From Nitrospirales bacterium (GTDB lineage: Bacteria; Nitrospirota; Nitrospiria; Nitrospirales; UBA8639), in NCBI GenBank assembly GCA_021604005.1, contig BQIV01000010.1:59629-123628 (forward strand): a stretch of DNA of 64,000 nucleotides, in the 5' to 3' direction. The position numbers and the translations under genes are program-made. How positions within the stretch are numbered: position 1 is the first letter of the stretch; the number at the start of each line of letters is the position of its first letter. The notes below the pieces were generated by a model, which was given only the letters and a program-made list of their open reading frames with translations, did no database searches and was not told the origin of the DNA. Positions 61,661 through 64,000 of this stretch are shown here, piece by piece.

Positions 61661-62890
61661 GTGATCCATCAATCCTACAATATCATTGAAACGGGAACCG
61701 GTGTACCGATTAAGGCGTGGACGAAGGGTGTACCCCTCGAGCCCGAAGCCGAGCAACAACTTCGCAATGTCGCGGCGTTGCCGATCATTCATAAGTGGGT
61801 AGCCGCGATGCCGGATGTCCACTGGGGTATGGGAGCCACGGTGGGCAGTGTCATCCCCACCAAGAAAGCGATTATTCCGGCGGCAGTTGGTGTTGACATT
61901 GGGTGTGGCATGATGGCCGTTCAGACTACGTTGAACGCGCGACAACTGCCGGACAATCTTCGATCAGTTCGCACGACGATTGAACGAGCCGTGCCGCACG
62001 GGCGGACCAATCAGGGACGAAGAGGTGATCGTGGGGCGTGGCACGATATTCCCAAACTTCATCTGAAAGAATGGGCTAGGTTAAAGCCCGGCTATGACGA
62101 AATTTTGGCCAAGCATCGCTCGTTAGATCGAGGCAACGACGTCAATCATTTAGGAACGCTTGGGACAGGGAATCACTTTATTGAAGTCTGTTTAGATACG
62201 GATGATACCGTGTGGTTCATGCTCCATAGCGGATCACGAGGGGTTGGTAATCGAATCGGCAGTTATTTTATTGAATTGGCGAAAAAGGACATGAGAAAGC
62301 ATATGAGGAATCTTCCTGACAAGAATCTCTCCTATCTATCCGAAGGGACCGAACATTTTGACGATTATGTCCAAGCTGTCCATTGGGCGCAGGATTTGGC
62401 CATGACCAATCGCAAACTCATGATGCAGAACCTCATTCGTGCCATTAAAGAAGCCGGAGAGCTTCCCGAATTTCAGGAAACGCAAGAAGTCGTGAATTGC
62501 CACCATAACTATGTAGCTGTCGAGCATCACTATGGTGAAGATGTCTTTGTGACGCGCAAAGGGGCGGTCCGGGCCAGAAAAGGTGAGATGGGGATTATCC
62601 CAGGGAGCATGGGGGCACAATCCTTTATCGTTCGTGGGTTAGGCAATGACGAAAGCTTCCATAGTTGTAGCCATGGAGCTGGTCGAGCCATGTCTCGCAC
62701 CGAAGCCAAGCGGCGGTTCACGATTGCCGATCATGAAAAAGCGACGGCAGGAGTTGAATGTCGGAAGGATAAGGATGTCATCGACGAAACCCCACAGGCG
62801 TATAAACCCATCAATGATGTGATGAATGCCCAGCGTGACCTGGTCGAAATTGCCTATACCCTTCGGCAAGTGGTCTGTGTGAAGGGATAG
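61661..62890 (+). CDS. rtcB: RNA-splicing ligase RtcB
   Basis: The 409-residue protein (GTG start at 61661 with GGGGA eight bases upstream; the frame is open from a TTG at 61646) joins RNA 2',3'-cyclic phosphate or 3'-phosphate ends to 5'-OH ends using GTP. The Mn and guanylate sites are seen in AAVGVDIGCGMMAVQTTLNA (Cys ligand), LGTLGTGNHFIEVCLD, MLHSGSRGVGNRIGSYFI, CHHNYVAVEHHYGEDVFVTR and SFHSCSHGAGRAMSRTEAKR (guanylated His). Neither rtcA nor an archease gene is nearby. Role in RNA repair is by family. Confidence 0.93.
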   Translation: MIHQSYNIIETGTGVPIKAWTKGVPLEPEAEQQLRNVAALPIIHKWVAAMPDVHWGMGATVGSVIPTKKAIIPAAVGVDIGCGMMAVQTTLNARQLPDNLRSVRTTIERAVPHGRTNQGRRGDRGAWHDIPKLHLKEWARLKPGYDEILAKHRSLDRGNDVNHLGTLGTGNHFIEVCLDTDDTVWFMLHSGSRGVGNRIGSYFIELAKKDMRKHMRNLPDKNLSYLSEGTEHFDDYVQAVHWAQDLAMTNRKLMMQNLIRAIKEAGELPEFQETQEVVNCHHNYVAVEHHYGEDVFVTRKGAVRARKGEMGIIPGSMGAQSFIVRGLGNDESFHSCSHGAGRAMSRTEAKRRFTIADHEKATAGVECRKDKDVIDETPQAYKPINDVMNAQRDLVEIAYTLRQVVCVKG

Positions 62891-63262
62891 ATGAATCTCA
62901 TTCCTAGCGCAGTCACATAACGATAGATGGGCAAGCCTCCGACATCCATGGTGTAGGCTCTTACTTAGGGGGCGCCCTATTTGAGAGCATGTCACGCACA
63001 CTAAAAATGCGGGTATTCAAAATCGATTTTCGGGGGGACCCTATTGGGGAGGGTTATTTCATTCATTTAGGTTTACGCATTTTGTAGCGGCGGTGGTTTG
63101 TGCGGCGTGGCTGGAATTTCGGATTGGTAAAGCCGCGGCCATAGAGTTCAAACTTATAGAATTAGGTTAATGTTCCACAACTATTGCAATAACCAACAGT
63201 CTGATCGAAAAAGTTTGCTTTAATGGATTATTATTATTTTAATTGCCGGGATTACCGTACTT
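62891..63262. other. intergenic region with a basic peptide-like frame
   Basis: About 370 bases with no supported gene. On the minus strand 63161-63063 reads YKFELYGRGFTNPKFQPRRT, then NHRRYKMRKPK and a stop. It looks strikingly protein-like but lacks a start codon, with a stop just upstream, so it may be the end of a broken small gene. Confidence 0.3.
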
Positions 63263-63763
63263 GTGTTTGAACCTGTACCTGCAAATGATGGGAATGAGCT
63301 AAGCAACGCTGCCTACGAAGGAGACACGACAAAGGTAAAAGATTTGCTTGATCAAGGAGCGAACGCAAATCATCAACGATTCAACGATGGCGTTACAGCC
63401 CTATTAATGGCTGGGCAGAATGGTCATACAGAGGTGATTAAACTGCTGCTCGCCCACAAAGCGGAGGTAAATCTACCAACCAGGAATGGCACGACAGTTC
63501 TTATGATGGCGGCCGAAAACGGTCATATAGAGGCCGTAAAACTGCTACTTGCCCACGGGGCAGAGGTGAACGTGCAAGATTATACTAATGGAGCAACAGC
63601 CCTTTTCGTAGCAGTAATAAAGGATCATGAAGAGATTGTGAAGATTTTGCTTGCCAAGGGAGCTGATGTAACTCTCCAAGTACGTGGCGGAATTACACCA
63701 CTAGTCGCAGCGAAAACTAAGCCGATTATTCAGTTACTAGAAGAGGCGAGCACAAGACGATGA
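63263..63763 (+). CDS. ankyrin-repeat protein
   Basis: The 166-residue product consists of about five ankyrin repeats (GNELSNAAYEGDTTKVKDLL; GVTALLMAGQNGHTEVIKLL; GTTVLMMAAENGHIEAVKLL; GATALFVAVIKDHEEIVKIL; GGITPLVAAKT). The GTG at 63263 has no ribosome binding site. The same frame is open upstream to 63224 and encodes a hydrophobic run (WIIIILIAGITVLVFEP), like a signal or anchor, but without a standard start. The real start may use ATT, or one base may have been lost after the ATG at 63223. It probably binds a protein partner in the envelope. Confidence 0.75.
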   Translation: MFEPVPANDGNELSNAAYEGDTTKVKDLLDQGANANHQRFNDGVTALLMAGQNGHTEVIKLLLAHKAEVNLPTRNGTTVLMMAAENGHIEAVKLLLAHGAEVNVQDYTNGATALFVAVIKDHEEIVKILLAKGADVTLQVRGGITPLVAAKTKPIIQLLEEASTRR

Positions 63764-63821
63764 GGGTATTCTCTATAATAAAATAAGCTTGACTTCCAAC
63801 CTCATTAGAGAAGTTATCTTA

Positions 63822-63968
63822 TCACTCTACAACCGTCCGCTCTTGGCCCAGGCTGTGTAAAAACTTCTCTATCGCATCATTAGCAACGCGATAGTCAACG
63901 CTCCAACCCATCTTCTCTTTAGGTGTTGGTTGAGACGAGCTTTTCCGGTTGGAGTCACCATGAGCCAT
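63822..63968 (-). CDS. possible small protein (48 aa)
   Basis: ATG at 63968, stop at 63822. The product MAHGDSNRKSSSQPTPKEKM continues GWSVDYRVANDAIEKFLHSL and ends GQERTVVE. It has a polar N-terminus and an amphipathic helix. The frame is closed by a stop four codons upstream, so this is the full length. No strong ribosome binding site is seen and I recognise no family. Confidence 0.35.
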   Translation of the reverse strand: MAHGDSNRKSSSQPTPKEKMGWSVDYRVANDAIEKFLHSLGQERTVVE

Positions 63969-64000
63969 TCTGACGCCTTACACGTGGCACTCCTGAACCC

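Noticed and set aside
1..64000. CRISPR array
   Set aside because: No regularly spaced direct repeats were seen; the only tandem repeats are the 57-bp coding repeats at 55834-55990.

Overview
The window reads as a stretch of bacterial chromosome with roughly balanced base composition, most likely from Nitrospirota (a Nitrospira-like nitrite oxidiser). This placement is an inference. It rests on a lipoprotein c-type cytochrome with a CPVCH / CPTCY / CAGCH layout, an archaeal/eukaryotic-type PheRS in a bacterial translation locus, a lysine-rich histone H1-like protein, and the general look of the housekeeping proteins. No rRNA or other phylogenetic marker was compared.

Layout. (1) 0-11.3 kb is an accessory, surface-glycan-like region. 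It holds an SGNH hydrolase, two tandem secreted DUF5060 / TIM-barrel proteins, a sulfotransferase, a flippase-like membrane protein, one near-intact IS3 element and at least three eroded IS3 remnants. (2) 11.3-18.6 kb is a small-cargo region: AlkD-like DNA glycosylase, a 'mobile mystery protein' A/B (XRE regulator + Fic) pair, a quinone-oxidoreductase-like MDR protein, an AAA_14/DUF4143 ATPase, a PIN/RHH toxin-antitoxin pair and SixA. (3) 18.7-25.8 kb is the most unusual block. Four minus-strand genes encode a MotA/TolQ (ZorA-like) channel subunit, a MotB/OmpA (ZorB-like) stator subunit, a 1245-residue multi-membrane Cache-sensor/P-loop protein, and a 250-residue protein that seems to carry the rest of the same ATPase plus a winged helix and two membrane helices. 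I cannot assign it to a described system. (4) 26.4-38.9 kb is mostly housekeeping: CBS protein, TPR protein, DciA-like protein, smpB, engB, a SurA-like chaperone, mfd, rfaE2, an SLC13 transporter and a Fis-type regulator. (5) 39.0-52.8 kb is core. tRNA-Val(GAC) has its own promoter and terminator. thrS-infC-rpmI-rplT follows on the plus strand, convergent with a minus-strand run larC-pdxA-rsmB-rpe-pheS-pheT, then larB and gpsA. (6) 52.9-64 kb is mixed: zinc-ribbon membrane protein, cytochrome c lipoprotein, peptidoglycan-binding protein, histone H1-like protein, DUF2914 membrane protein, a metallopeptidase gene interrupted by an in-frame amber codon, ICMT-like methyltransferase, a two-domain kinase, hemD-like gene, rtcB and an ankyrin-repeat protein.

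Regulatory structure visible by eye includes a consensus sigma70 promoter and intrinsic terminator around the tRNA, a promoter with a perfect palindrome in its spacer upstream of the mobile-mystery pair, a consensus promoter that would give an almost leaderless antitoxin mRNA, and a structured leader plus strong intrinsic terminator bracketing the histone-like gene. All coordinates were read by hand. Family names come from recognition of motifs, not from database searches.
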